Below, in pieces: positions 1-9,500 of a stretch of DNA of 64,000 nt. The notes beneath the pieces were generated by a model, which had not been told where the DNA came from, ran no database searches, and saw only the letters and a list, made by a program, of their open reading frames with translations. The stretch spans positions 27,929 through 91,928 of the forward strand of contig JAAFIM010000006.1 of assembly GCA_013297745.1 (NCBI GenBank), in the 5' to 3' direction. Positions within the stretch are counted from its first letter, which is position 1. Each line of letters starts with the position of its first letter. Position numbers and translations under genes: made by a program. The stretch comes from Chitinophagales bacterium (lineage in GTDB: Bacteria; Bacteroidota; Bacteroidia; Chitinophagales; Saprospiraceae).

Positions 1-1
1 T

Positions 2-73
2 CCGAGAAATCCTTTTAAATCTAATCCAGACGATAAATACGAATTATACGCTGAATTGCTGGTTTATCTGTAA
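2..73 (+). CDS. C-terminal end of an upstream gene (partial)
   Basis: The window opens inside a reading frame that stays open for 23 codons and stops with TAA at 71-73. The residues read as ordinary protein (ending DDKYELYAELLVYL). The rest of the gene is outside the window. Because the sheath gene follows on the same strand after a fresh promoter, this may be another eCIS gene, but 23 residues do not allow a family assignment. Confidence 0.45.
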   Translation, partial: PRNPFKSNPDDKYELYAELLVYL

Positions 74-181
74 TATCCTCTATTTTTAGGGTTTTTTTCC
101 CAAAATGGGAACATCAAAAAGCGTGCCAAACATCATACAAAAAAAATATATTTTTTTTTTTTGAAAATTTTAGCAAAAAAG

Positions 182-212
182 TTTGGAGGCTATAAAAAAG
201 TTCGTACCTTTG
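182..212 (+). promoter_or_regulatory. Consensus Bacteroidota promoter for the sheath gene
   Basis: TTTG at 182-185 and TACCTTTG at 205-212 are separated by exactly 19 bp, matching the Bacteroidota sigma-ABfr consensus TTTG-N19-TAnnTTTG. The A/T-rich leader to the ATG at 284 is about 65 nt. The perfect match fits the very high expression expected of a sheath protein. Confidence 0.85.
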
Positions 213-283
213 CATTATCAATTTTTATAGTTGATACCACAAAATAAAAACAACAAATTATTTAAAATTAAACAAATTAAATT

Positions 284-1768
284 ATGTCAAAACAGTATGC
301 AACCCCGGGCGTCTACATTGAAGAGAAAAACGCGTTCTCCAATTCAGTCGTAGCAGTCGGTACAGCTATACCTGCATTCATCGGGTATACTGAAAAAGCA
401 CAAGCTGGCAAACGCAGCCTAACTAATCAACCACTTCGTATCACTTCTTTAGTTGAGTATTTCAGCTTCTTCGGTGGTGCACCCAAAACTACTTTCACAG
501 TAGGTGCGGATGGTGGCTTGGTAGCTGACGCATCTAGCAACTATTTAATGTTCCGCAGCTTGCAGTTATTTTATGCTAACGGCGGCGGCACTGCATACAT
601 CGTATCTGTAGGTTCATACGGTAAAGGTGTAAGCGCTGATGACCTAGTAGGTCTTAAAAACGGTGGTGGACTTCAAGCTCTTTTGAAAGAAACTGAACCA
701 ACTCTATTGGTTGCTCCTGATGCAGTTCTTTTAGGTGCTGGTGACTGTGCTACAGTTCAACAAGCAATGTTGAAACACTGCGGTGCTGATACTCGCAGCC
801 GTTTTGCAATCCTTGACGTTCACAACGGTCACGAACGTCGTAGCCTTCTTCCAGATGATGTTGTTACTGCTGCTCGCGGTGCTTATGGCAACAACTTCTT
901 GGATTTCGGTGCTGCTTACTACCCATGGTTGAAAGCTACTGTTGTTTCTGCTGATGAATTGGATTATACCAATGTAAGCAACAAAGACGGTTTGATAGCT
1001 CTTTTGACTGCTGAAGTTGAAGCTAACGCCAAAGCTGGTTATGTAAAAGAAGCTAAAGCTGAATTAATTAAAGCAGAAATTGCTAAAATTGGTGATGCTG
1101 ATGCTGATGTTACAACTGTTTCTAATGTATTGAAATCAGTTAGCCCAAGCTACAACGACCTTATCGCTACAATGCGCGAAACTTTGAATGTATTGCCTCC
1201 ATCTGGTGCAATCGCTGGTATCTACTCATTGGTAGATGGTTCAGTAGGTGTATTCAAAGCTCCTGCAAACGTTAGCGTTTCTTCTGTTACTGCTCCTACA
1301 GTAAATCTTACTTCTGCTGAGCAAGAAGACCTTAACCTTCCTTTGAGCGGTAAAGCTGTTAATGCTATCCGTCCATTCGTAGGCAAAGGTACTTTGGTAT
1401 GGGGTGCTCGTACTCTTGATGGCAACAGCCAAGACTGGAGATACATCAACGTACGCCGTACTATGATTATGCTTGAGCAATCAATCAAATTCGCTGCTGA
1501 GCCTTTCGTATTCCGTCCTAACGACTCAAACACTTGGGTTGCAATCCGTGGTATGATTAGTTCATTCTTGCGTTCTCAATGGCAAGCTGGTGCTTTAGTT
1601 GGTGGTTCTGAAGAAGAAGCCTTCCAAGTAGAGTGCGGATTAGGTACTACTATGACTCCTAATGATATCCTTGATGGTTACATGAAAGTGTCTGTTAAAG
1701 TTGCTATCTCTCGTCCAGCTGAGTTCATCGTTATCACATTCCAACAAAAAATGCCTGGTGGCAACTAG
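284..1768 (+). CDS. eCIS contractile tail sheath protein (Afp2/3/4-like)
   Basis: Forms the contractile outer sheath around the inner tube of an extracellular contractile injection system. The N-terminus carries the classic phage/eCIS sheath signature TPGVYIEE (residues 7-14), and the C-terminal region ends in a hydrophobic strand (EFIVITFQQK) of the kind that donates strands between sheath subunits. At 494 aa it is in the normal range for eCIS sheaths. It is the first gene of the cluster, behind a perfect promoter, and its codons (GCT, GGT, CGT, AAC) look more biased than those of the downstream baseplate genes, as expected for a highly expressed structural protein. Afp and PVC have three sheath paralogues; only one is visible here. 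A phage or R-tailocin sheath is the alternative, but neighbouring genes are eCIS-type. Confidence 0.93.
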   Translation: MSKQYATPGVYIEEKNAFSNSVVAVGTAIPAFIGYTEKAQAGKRSLTNQPLRITSLVEYFSFFGGAPKTTFTVGADGGLVADASSNYLMFRSLQLFYANGGGTAYIVSVGSYGKGVSADDLVGLKNGGGLQALLKETEPTLLVAPDAVLLGAGDCATVQQAMLKHCGADTRSRFAILDVHNGHERRSLLPDDVVTAARGAYGNNFLDFGAAYYPWLKATVVSADELDYTNVSNKDGLIALLTAEVEANAKAGYVKEAKAELIKAEIAKIGDADADVTTVSNVLKSVSPSYNDLIATMRETLNVLPPSGAIAGIYSLVDGSVGVFKAPANVSVSSVTAPTVNLTSAEQEDLNLPLSGKAVNAIRPFVGKGTLVWGARTLDGNSQDWRYINVRRTMIMLEQSIKFAAEPFVFRPNDSNTWVAIRGMISSFLRSQWQAGALVGGSEEEAFQVECGLGTTMTPNDILDGYMKVSVKVAISRPAEFIVITFQQKMPGGN

Positions 1769-1874
1769 TAGTTGATTAGTTTCGATAGCGTAAAAATCCA
1801 AAAACATTCAGGGAAAAGTAACTAGTCCGTTATTACCCTAAACATCCATCTCATCCCTTTAAATATTCATAATC

Positions 1875-2363
1875 ATGGCTCTTGATTCATATAAACCGCT
1901 AGAAAGCACCAACTTTAATAATAGCTGGCCCTTAGCAAAATTCTATTTTAGAGTGCAAATCGAGCAAGCACCTGAAATTGGTTTCCAAGCAGTTGAAGGA
2001 CTTGAAAGCGAAATTTCCGTAATGGAATACCGCCCAGGCAATCAACAAGCGTTCTACAAAACTAAACGCCCAGGTATGATGTCTTATAGCAACGTAACTT
2101 TGAAAAAAGGTATGTTCCAATCTCACGCAGACCTTTACACTTGGTACAAACTTATCGCTCAAGATCACAACTACCGCCCACAAGCAAGAAAAATTACAAT
2201 TGAACTTTTGGATGAAACCAATGCAACTGTAATCACTTGGTTCTTGGCTGACTGTATCGTTACTAAATTCACTCCTACTGGTTTGGATGCAGAAGCTGAT
2301 TCAGAAGTGGCTATCGAGGAGCTTGAAATTGCTACTTCTTACTGGGAAATGCAATTCGCTTAG
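1875..2363 (+). CDS. eCIS inner tube protein 1 (gp19-like, Afp1-like)
   Basis: Main inner-tube subunit, phage T4 gp19/Hcp-like fold. It opens MALDSYKPL and carries the motif WPLAKFYF, shared almost unchanged with the second tube gene downstream (starts at 2517). Length 162 aa is typical. It lies 106 bp behind the sheath gene with no terminator between them, and a strong terminator follows 28 bp after its stop, so sheath and this tube protein probably share one abundant transcript. Codon choice is similarly biased to the sheath gene. Inferred to be the major tube component because of this coupling. Confidence 0.9.
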   Translation: MALDSYKPLESTNFNNSWPLAKFYFRVQIEQAPEIGFQAVEGLESEISVMEYRPGNQQAFYKTKRPGMMSYSNVTLKKGMFQSHADLYTWYKLIAQDHNYRPQARKITIELLDETNATVITWFLADCIVTKFTPTGLDAEADSEVAIEELEIATSYWEMQFA

Positions 2364-2390
2364 TGCTTATCTCGGCATAATACACAAAAA

Positions 2391-2427
2391 CCTAACAAGC
2401 ATAAAAAACTTGTTAGGTTTTTTTTTT
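2391..2427 (+). terminator. Rho-independent terminator after sheath-tube unit
   Basis: The perfect 9-bp stem CCTAACAAG / CTTGTTAGG (2391-2399 with 2409-2417) has a 9-nt loop and is followed by ten T residues. It separates the sheath and tube 1 genes from the rest of the eCIS cluster. Confidence 0.9.
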
Positions 2428-2457
2428 AAAAAATTATTTTTTGTAAAAAAAATGTTG

Positions 2458-2465
2458 TATATTTG
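2458..2465 (+). promoter_or_regulatory. Probable promoter -7 box for the tube 2-baseplate operon
   Basis: TATATTTG matches the TAnnTTTG -7 element, 52 bp upstream of the second tube gene and directly behind the terminator. The nearest TTTG (2440-2443) is only 14 bp upstream instead of 19, so this looks weaker than the sheath promoter. Confidence 0.5.
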
Positions 2466-2516
2466 CTGCGAGTTCTGAGCGAAAAAATTCGTTAAACCCC
2501 TTTAATTTCTTTTTAT

Positions 2517-3098
2517 ATGGCATTAGATTCTTACAAACCACTGGCAGCCACTAATACCAAAACGAGTTGGCCATTGGCAAAATTTTATTTTTCTGTTAAT
2601 CTGGGTTCTGGTGTAGAGATGGGCTTTCAAGCAATGGAAGGATTGTCTGCTACAGTGGAGCCTTACGAATTTAGAGAAGGCAATGCACCTTATTTTCATA
2701 AGGAAAAACGCCCTGGTTTGGTGTCTTATGATGCTGTCACTCTTAAAAAAGGGATGTTTGTGAGTGATGAGGCTCTTTATAAATGGTTTGATAGTGTTCG
2801 TGATGGTAACTGGAGTATGCGGGATGTTACTGTCAAATTAAAAGACGAATCTGGCTCTGATGTCTTTACATGGAAGTTGATAGGTGCCTTTCCTACTAAG
2901 TTTACTCCTACTTCTCTTGATGCGAATGATGCAGATGAAGTCGCAATTGAAGAATTAGAGCTTACCTGTCAAAGTTGGGAGGCATCCGTTGGTGGGGGGG
3001 GCGCATTTGCGGCTTTCGCAGGTTCATTGCAAGGCGCTCTTGGTTCTGTTTTAGGGGGGGCTGTTTCTAGTGGATTGTCAGCTACTCTTGGCATTTAA
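2517..3098 (+). CDS. eCIS inner tube protein 2 with Gly/Ala-rich C-terminal extension
   Basis: A gp19-like tube protein, clearly paralogous to tube 1 (same MALDSYKPL start, WPLAKFYF, KKGMF and IEELEL motifs). It has 193 aa against 162, because about 40 extra C-terminal residues follow the conserved end of the fold. The extension is rich in Gly, Ala and small hydrophobic residues (GGGGAFAAFAGSL and following), like a glycine zipper. Two long G tracts, 8 G at 2994-3001 and 7 G at 3054-3060, encode parts of it and could be slippage-prone. In Afp-type systems extra gp19 paralogues form the tube initiator layers near the baseplate; that role is inferred. Confidence 0.85.
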   Translation: MALDSYKPLAATNTKTSWPLAKFYFSVNLGSGVEMGFQAMEGLSATVEPYEFREGNAPYFHKEKRPGLVSYDAVTLKKGMFVSDEALYKWFDSVRDGNWSMRDVTVKLKDESGSDVFTWKLIGAFPTKFTPTSLDANDADEVAIEELELTCQSWEASVGGGGAFAAFAGSLQGALGSVLGGAVSSGLSATLGI

Positions 3099-3119
3099 CT
3101 TATAAATCTATTAAAATCT

Positions 3120-3626
3120 ATGTTTTTTAATTTAGCATCAGCTATGCAATGGATTAGTTCTGATCCCATCCCTAATTTTTACTTTATGGTTGGCGTTGGC
3201 ACTATGCCTTTGGCAGTAGTTACAGGTCTATTTATGCCTGGATACACTGAAGTACAGGGTTTAACTATAGAAATAGGTACAGAGGCTACTAATGAAGTTG
3301 GTACCGCTACTGCTGTACATTTCCCTAAAGGGATAAAAAATGAATCTTTAATACTGAAACGATATGTGCGAGCTTCTTTTATTGATCCTATGGGTGACTG
3401 GTGTCAAGAAACATTTGCCTCAGCAAAAACTTGGTCAAAAGGCATAAAACTAAAAGAACTATACATTACAGTAAATCATCCTAGCACAAAAGCTCCTATA
3501 TGTGTGTTTCAAATCTCAAAGGCTTATCCCATTAAGTTGGAGGTTGATTCTTTAAATTCAACGGCCAATGATGCACTCCAAGAAACTATAGAGCTTAAAT
3601 ACAGAGATATCAAACGCATTCTCTAA
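3120..3626 (+). CDS. eCIS tube/baseplate initiator protein (Afp5-like, gp19 family)
   Basis: Third gp19-like protein, 168 aa, more divergent. It keeps PIPNFYFMVGV near the start (a typical Afp5/Pvc5 pattern), a central PKGIKNESLILKR strand and the ETIELKYRDIKRI end. In Afp/PVC this subunit forms the first tube layer joining the spike complex to the tube. It follows tube 2 by 21 bp and precedes the DUF5908 gene by 20 bp, so they are probably co-transcribed. An alternative start is the Met at residue 9 (3144), which would place the conserved N-terminus closer to the family start. Confidence 0.82.
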   Translation: MFFNLASAMQWISSDPIPNFYFMVGVGTMPLAVVTGLFMPGYTEVQGLTIEIGTEATNEVGTATAVHFPKGIKNESLILKRYVRASFIDPMGDWCQETFASAKTWSKGIKLKELYITVNHPSTKAPICVFQISKAYPIKLEVDSLNSTANDALQETIELKYRDIKRIL

Positions 3627-3646
3627 CCTTTTTAAAATATTTTACA

Positions 3647-3829
3647 ATGCCTGTAACTATTAATGAGGTGGAAATTAATACCACTGTAGCTGACACTTCT
3701 AATGCCAATCAAGAAGGGGGCAAAGATGCTAAAAAAGGTGGTGGAATGAGCCCAGAAGAAATGGATAATATAATTTCTGCTTGTATGTTGAAAGTTCGCC
3801 AACTATTAGACGATTTAAAAGAGCGATAG
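3647..3829 (+). CDS. DUF5908 family small eCIS protein (Afp6/Pvc6-like)
   Basis: A 60-aa protein beginning MPVTINEVEI and ending in a charged helix (ACMLKVRQLLDDLKER). This matches the small DUF5908/Afp6 family: an N-terminal MPVxINE strand, a low-complexity linker (here EGGKDAKKGGG) and a C-terminal helix. These proteins sit between the Afp5-type tube protein and the spike gene in eCIS loci, as here. Their function is not settled. Afp7 (LysM adaptor) would usually come next but is absent; the spike gene follows after 41 bp. Confidence 0.75.
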   Translation: MPVTINEVEINTTVADTSNANQEGGKDAKKGGGMSPEEMDNIISACMLKVRQLLDDLKER

Positions 3830-3870
3830 TGCTTTTTTAACACCCATTTTTTAAATTTAATAAAAAATTT

Positions 3871-5682
3871 ATGGCTGATTCACCCGTAAAGAGTATGACA
3901 GGCGGTGTCCTGTCTGTGCTTCTCCTTGTGGACGGCGCAGAAATTCCCAAAAAACATATGGTTCTGTCAGTTGATATAACCTATGAAATCAATAAAATAC
4001 CCACAGCAAAAATAGCTCTGCAAGATGGTGATTCAACTAAACCTAGCTATCCAAATAGCGAAGAAGGTATTTTTGAACCTGGTAAGTCTGTAGAATTAAA
4101 AGTAGGTTATGAGCCTGGTAAGGAAAAATCTATTTTCAAGGGTATTATTATGGAATTAGGGGTTAAGCTTACCACTTACAGCGGTGGGGCATTAGAACTG
4201 CGCTGTAAAGATAAAGCTGTTGCGCTGACCGTTGGTCGCAAAAATAAAATTTTTCTAAAGAAAAAAGATTCCGAGATAATTTCTGCTATAGCTAGCGAAG
4301 GTGGTGCCTCAGCTGATGTAACTGCTACAAGCCTACAACATAAAAAACTTGTGAGGCACTCTTGCACAGACTGGGATTTTATACTGGCTCGTGCTGATGC
4401 CAATGGCTTGTTGGTTACTGTCAAGGATGGAAAACTCACTGTCAAAAAACCAGCCTACACACCTTGTGGGGTTAAAGTTTCTTATGGCAATGACTTGGTA
4501 GAGATGAATGTCCATGTAGATTCTACTTACCAAATGCAAGAGGTGAAATCACATAGTTGGAATCATACCACTCAAAAACTAGATAAAGGTACTGGCTCAA
4601 AACCGACCACTAACAAAGAAGGCGATTTGGATACGGGTAAACTTTCAGGGGTTATTAAACCAAAAGAGTTGTTACAATCTCCAGCTGCACTAACCGCTGA
4701 TGCGCTCAAGCCTTGGGCTGATGCTGTTTGGCAACGTCGTGCTTTATCCCGTATTCGTGGTTCGGTGCGCTTTTATGGCAGCGAAAAGCCTGAAATTGGT
4801 AAAACTATAGAGTTGTTTGGTATGGGAAAACGCATCACAGGGGATGGATATATCACTCGTGTACGCCATACTATAGAAAATGCTAAATGGTTGACTGAAA
4901 CTGAATTGGGGATTCCCCCTCGTACACACTTGGAAGACAATCCCAATGCGCAGCCTTTGCCCGCTGGAGGTTTATTGCCCGGTATTCACGGACTTCAAAT
5001 TGGGGTAGTGAAAAAAATCGACTCTGACCCAGATGGCGAATTTCGTGTCCAAGTCAATATTCCTGTGATTGATGAAATGGCAGGAGAAGGTATTTGGGTA
5101 AGAATGGCGCATTATTATGCTACCAAAAATGCAGGTTTTGTATTTTATCCCGAATTGAATGACGAAGTAGTCATTGGATTTTTGGACAACGACCCTACAC
5201 ATGGGGTTATTTTGGGTTCTTTGTATAGCAGCAGCAAACATAAAATTGCTTCTGCTCATACTCCTGATAATAAAAACACTTTCAAAGCTATTTCTACCAC
5301 TGAAGGTAAAATGAAGATAGAGTTTGAAGATGTCAAAAAAATTATCACGATTATTACCCCCAAAAAGCATAAAATCGTAATGGACGATGACAAAGATTCT
5401 ATTACCATAGAAGACCCTATCAACAAAAATAAAATGGTTTTTGATAGCAAAGGTATTCTTCTTGATGCTGTAAAAGATATTACCATCAATACAAAAGCGA
5501 ATTTTAAGCTAACTGCCACAGCTAATATCGAAACTAAATCAACTGCAAGTACCAAAATGCAGGCAACCGCCCAAATGCAACTACAGGGTACAGCTGGTAT
5601 TGAGTTGAAATCACCAGCTACCGCCACTTTAGAAGGTTCTGCTATGACTACTGTCAAAGGTGGTGTAGTTATGATTAACTAA
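3871..5682 (+). CDS. eCIS spike protein (Afp8-like, VgrG/gp27-gp5 fold)
   Basis: Central spike that trimerises under the tube and carries the PAAR tip. The first ~360 residues form the gp27-like/late control D region. An OB-fold follows (about residues 370-455, with GEGIWVRMAHYYATKNAGF and NDEVVIGFLDNDPTHGVILG, typical of VgrG/gp5). The C-terminal third is made of short beta repeats rich in Thr, Ala and Lys (IETKSTASTKMQATAQMQLQ), as in a triple beta-helix needle. At 603 aa it has a normal eCIS length, without a fused effector domain. The PAAR gene is 39 bp downstream. Confidence 0.92.
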   Translation: MADSPVKSMTGGVLSVLLLVDGAEIPKKHMVLSVDITYEINKIPTAKIALQDGDSTKPSYPNSEEGIFEPGKSVELKVGYEPGKEKSIFKGIIMELGVKLTTYSGGALELRCKDKAVALTVGRKNKIFLKKKDSEIISAIASEGGASADVTATSLQHKKLVRHSCTDWDFILARADANGLLVTVKDGKLTVKKPAYTPCGVKVSYGNDLVEMNVHVDSTYQMQEVKSHSWNHTTQKLDKGTGSKPTTNKEGDLDTGKLSGVIKPKELLQSPAALTADALKPWADAVWQRRALSRIRGSVRFYGSEKPEIGKTIELFGMGKRITGDGYITRVRHTIENAKWLTETELGIPPRTHLEDNPNAQPLPAGGLLPGIHGLQIGVVKKIDSDPDGEFRVQVNIPVIDEMAGEGIWVRMAHYYATKNAGFVFYPELNDEVVIGFLDNDPTHGVILGSLYSSSKHKIASAHTPDNKNTFKAISTTEGKMKIEFEDVKKIITIITPKKHKIVMDDDKDSITIEDPINKNKMVFDSKGILLDAVKDITINTKANFKLTATANIETKSTASTKMQATAQMQLQGTAGIELKSPATATLEGSAMTTVKGGVVMIN

Positions 5683-5721
5683 TTTTTTTTAATTAACCCC
5701 CAATAAATTCACTTTTCTATT

Positions 5722-6018
5722 ATGGGAATGCCAGCTGCTCGTCTTACTGATATGCACGTTTGTCCTATGGTTAATCCTGGTCCTGTGCCACACGTGGGCG
5801 GACCTATATCAGGACCTTGTGCGCCTACCGTACTGATTTGTAAATTGCCTGCAGCGAGAATTAGCGATATGCTTGTTTGTGTGGGTCCTCCTGATACTAT
5901 AGCCAAAGGCTCTGGCACAGTACTGATTTGTAAATTGCCAGCGGCTCGTTTGGGCGATAGTTGTGCGCATGGCGGAGCTATAGTAGCTGGTGCGCCTACT
6001 GTGCTTATTGGGGGCTAA
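5722..6018 (+). CDS. PAAR-domain spike tip protein (Afp10-like)
   Basis: A 98-aa PAAR protein that would cap the spike. Two PAAR-like repeats with VLICKLPAAR are visible, with Cys/His residues (MHVCPMV, VPHVGG, DSCAHGG) that could bind the tip metal. There is no C-terminal extension, so effectors are not fused to this tip. It lies between the spike and gp25 genes, the usual eCIS position. Confidence 0.9.
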   Translation: MGMPAARLTDMHVCPMVNPGPVPHVGGPISGPCAPTVLICKLPAARISDMLVCVGPPDTIAKGSGTVLICKLPAARLGDSCAHGGAIVAGAPTVLIGG

Positions 6019-6054
6019 TTTTTTTCTTAAAACAATTAAATTATTAAATTTCTT

Positions 6055-6468
6055 ATGGCAGAAAATCACAAATCCTTTTTAGGTACGGGTTGGGCGTTCC
6101 CTCCTCAATTCCTAGATAGCTTGGGTGGGGTCAAAATGTCTAGTGACGAAGAAGATATTCGCGAGTCCATATATATATTATTGACCACTACACCTGGTGA
6201 GCGGGTGATGAATCCTGCTTATGGCTGCGATTTACATAGCCAGGTATTCCAAAATATTAATCCTAATACCTTAACAATAATAGAGGATATGATTTCTACA
6301 GCTATTTTACTGTTTGAGCCTCGAGTGCGGGTAGAAGCTATCAATATAGATACTTCTATGCAAATCGAAGGGCGATTAAACATTGAACTTATCTATGAAA
6401 TCAAAGGGGTTAACTCACGCAAAAACTTAGTTTATCCATTTTACTTGGCTGAAGCTAATGATATGTAA
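6055..6468 (+). CDS. gp25-like baseplate wedge protein (Afp9-like)
   Basis: A 137-aa protein of the GPW/gp25 family. It shows the signature PGERVMNPAYGCDLHSQVF (about residues 45-63), preceded by an IRESIYILLTT helix. gp25 joins baseplate wedges and nucleates the sheath. It follows PAAR by 36 bp and precedes the large Afp11-like gene by 41 bp, in one probable operon. Confidence 0.9.
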   Translation: MAENHKSFLGTGWAFPPQFLDSLGGVKMSSDEEDIRESIYILLTTTPGERVMNPAYGCDLHSQVFQNINPNTLTIIEDMISTAILLFEPRVRVEAINIDTSMQIEGRLNIELIYEIKGVNSRKNLVYPFYLAEANDM

Positions 6469-6509
6469 TCTTTATTTTTCAAAAAAACTTCCAAATTCAA
6501 AACAATTAA

Positions 6510-9500
6510 ATGAAAATTAAAGAAAAATCCCAAGTCGCTCGTTGGAGTGGCGCAACTCAAAGCGATAGATTACTTCGCGCTTTGTTGCCCACTTTTGTGA
6601 AAGTAGACGAACGCAATACCAGCGATATGCTGGCTATAGCCGCCGAATACTCCAAATTGATAAGCTACTATGGACCAGACAATAGTAAATTGGATAACTA
6701 TGATTGGTCTAAGTTTTTTACCAACGATATAAGCGTTTTTATTTCTTCTATTATTACCACTAATCTGCGCGAAATTGAACGTCATCATATCAATTTATTG
6801 CATAGCTTAGAAAATGCACCCCGCACAGACGAAAAATTAGAAGCATTGGAAGGTTTGGTAAGCCAACAGATGAATATGTATAAACGCATCAATGATTGGT
6901 ATGTTCATACATTACAAATGACCCGCCTCAATCCAACCGATTCTACTGATTTGGAAAATGAGTTGGAAAATGCTATCCAGCAGCAATTGAGTAAAAATAT
7001 GCACTTGTTGTTGGATTATCGCAAAGACCTTAATTTTTCTGATAGGGGCGAATTTCCGCAAGATGCTCTTGAAGATGTATTCCATAGTATTTGGTTCAAA
7101 AACCCTCTAACTTTATTGGATACACCCCAAACTTCGCCTGAAGCAATAGCTAAATTGCGTACTGACGAAAAAATTCGCGCTTACACCAAACAACTTCGCA
7201 TTCAATTTCGCACTGCTTACAGCGTAACTGCTTATATTGTACAAAATTCGCCTAAGTTTTTGTATAAAACATTACACGAAAAAGATGACCACAGACCTGA
7301 TATGTCTTTGTTTATTGCTTTTGTGGAATTATACAAACATGCTCAAGACCAATTAAATACAATCACTGAAAAACACTTAGATTTTTATTACTATGATGTT
7401 TTGAAGCTAAAAGAACGCAGTTATACGCCTGACCAAGTCAATGTGTTTTTTCAGATAGCTGAGCATATCGATAGCCATGTTATCCCTCGCGGGACTTTGT
7501 TGTCTGCTGGCACAAATGAAAACAACGAAGAGGTTTTTTATGCTACTGATAATGATATAGAAATCAATAAAGCTAAAATTGAAGAACTCAAAACAGTTTT
7601 TGTTAGCAAAAACCCCAAAGTCGGTATCGGTAGTTCTTATCGCTTGATTTCTAATATCTACGCGGCTCCTGTTGCTAATTCCAAAGATGGCTTGGGCGAA
7701 CGTTTTATCAACGATTTTGAAAATTGGCCTACTTTTGGCGAAGAATTGTTGGATAAAATCGAAACTGAGCGTCAAATGACCTTTGGCGATGTTGGTTTTG
7801 CGCTTTCTGCGCCCGTTTTGCACATGGAAGAAGGGCATAGAATAGCTTCTCTCAAGCTAGAGTTTGACAAAACTTCTATGTATACCCTCAATTTATTGGT
7901 TAAAGATATATCCAAAAATAGAGAAATTAGCAGAGAAGATGCTTTTTCCCGCGTTTTCCGCAACAGTCTTCGCGCTCATGTGACCACACTCAAAGGTTGG
8001 ACAGCAGCTACTTCTTGCGAGGTGTTGCCACCCAGCAATTGGGAAATTCCCGAAATTACGATTATCGTAACCTTTGCTGCTGCCGCTCCTTCTATCGTCA
8101 ATTATGATGTAGAATTACACGGACATGGTTATGAATGTACTGCTCCTGTATTGCGCATTTTGCATCAAAATATCAACGCGGCTTTCTCTTATTCTTTTTT
8201 CAAAGAGTTGATTTTGCAGAAATGCACTATTGATGTGACCGCCAAAGGGTTGCGCAATTTGTCCCTTTCTTCTGATTTTGGACCGCTTGATTCTAGCTTG
8301 CCTTTCCAGCCTTTTGGACCTATTCCTCGTTTAGGTTCTTATATGCTTATCGGCAAAGCAGAAATGTTCAAAAAAGAATTGACAGACTTAAACGTCAATA
8401 TCGAGTGGCACATTATTCCTGATAGCAACAAAGGTTTTAGAGGACACTATAGAGAGTATAATTTGGGTTTGAATAATGATAGCTTTAAAGTACAAATTAG
8501 TGCTTTATCTGACGGTATATTTTATCCCAAAAAGGATGATTTGCCTGTAGAGTTTTCATTATTTGAAGATGATAAACACTATCCAACCCAAACTAGCCGT
8601 ACTACGACTTGGTCTAATATAGATATTAAATCTTTTAATCTACAACCAGACCCAGAATTGGTACTTCCCGATGCTTTCAATAATGAGGTAAGAACAGGTT
8701 ATTTCAAGGTGGAATTATCTTCGCCTAAAGTAGCATTTGCGCATGACCAGTACCCCAACATTTACACCCACGTTATTACCAATAACAGCAATCTAAAAAA
8801 GAAAGAGGATTTGGCTATACCCAATCAGCCTTTTACTCCTATGGTCAAAACGATTACTATTGATTATTCAGCTACAGCACAAGTCAATATCGTTTCTATT
8901 GGCACAGTCAATAAAGGCGAGTTGGTGGACGAGCAATTGTATCATATTCATCCTTATGGGGTGATTCGTACTTTCCATAAAGGTAAAAGTTCAAACCGTT
9001 ATTTGGTGCCTTCTTACAACGAAGATGCTTATTTATATTTAGGTTTGCGCGATTTAACCCCACCTTGTCCTTTATCGCTTTATTTCGAATTGCGCGACAA
9101 TCCCAACAATTTAGATTTGTTTGAAACAAGCGGCTCAAAACCTGAAATCGTTTGGTCTTACTTAGTCAATGATGAATGGAAAGACTTTTCTCAAACCCAA
9201 ATTTTGACCGATACCACCAATTCGTTTAATAATTCTGGTATTATCTCGATGGATATTCCTCGTGATTTGACCAAGAAAAATCATATTTTAAACGGAGAGT
9301 TGCATTGGATAAGAGTTAGTGTAAAAGGTGATGCAGCCAAATTGCCGCGTACGCTCAAAGTTGCTTCTCAAGCGGTCTCGGCTACTTGGCACAACTACAA
9401 CGAAAGCGAAGGCGCACAATTGGCCAAACCATTGGCAGCCAAAACGATTAGCTCAATGGTAAATATCATCTCAGAAGTTCGCGAAGTTGGCCAACCATTC

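Noticed and set aside
1222..1533. Minus-strand open frames inside the sheath gene and other large genes
   Set aside because: They overlap strongly supported genes in the opposite frame, have unusual composition, and lack start or promoter signals.
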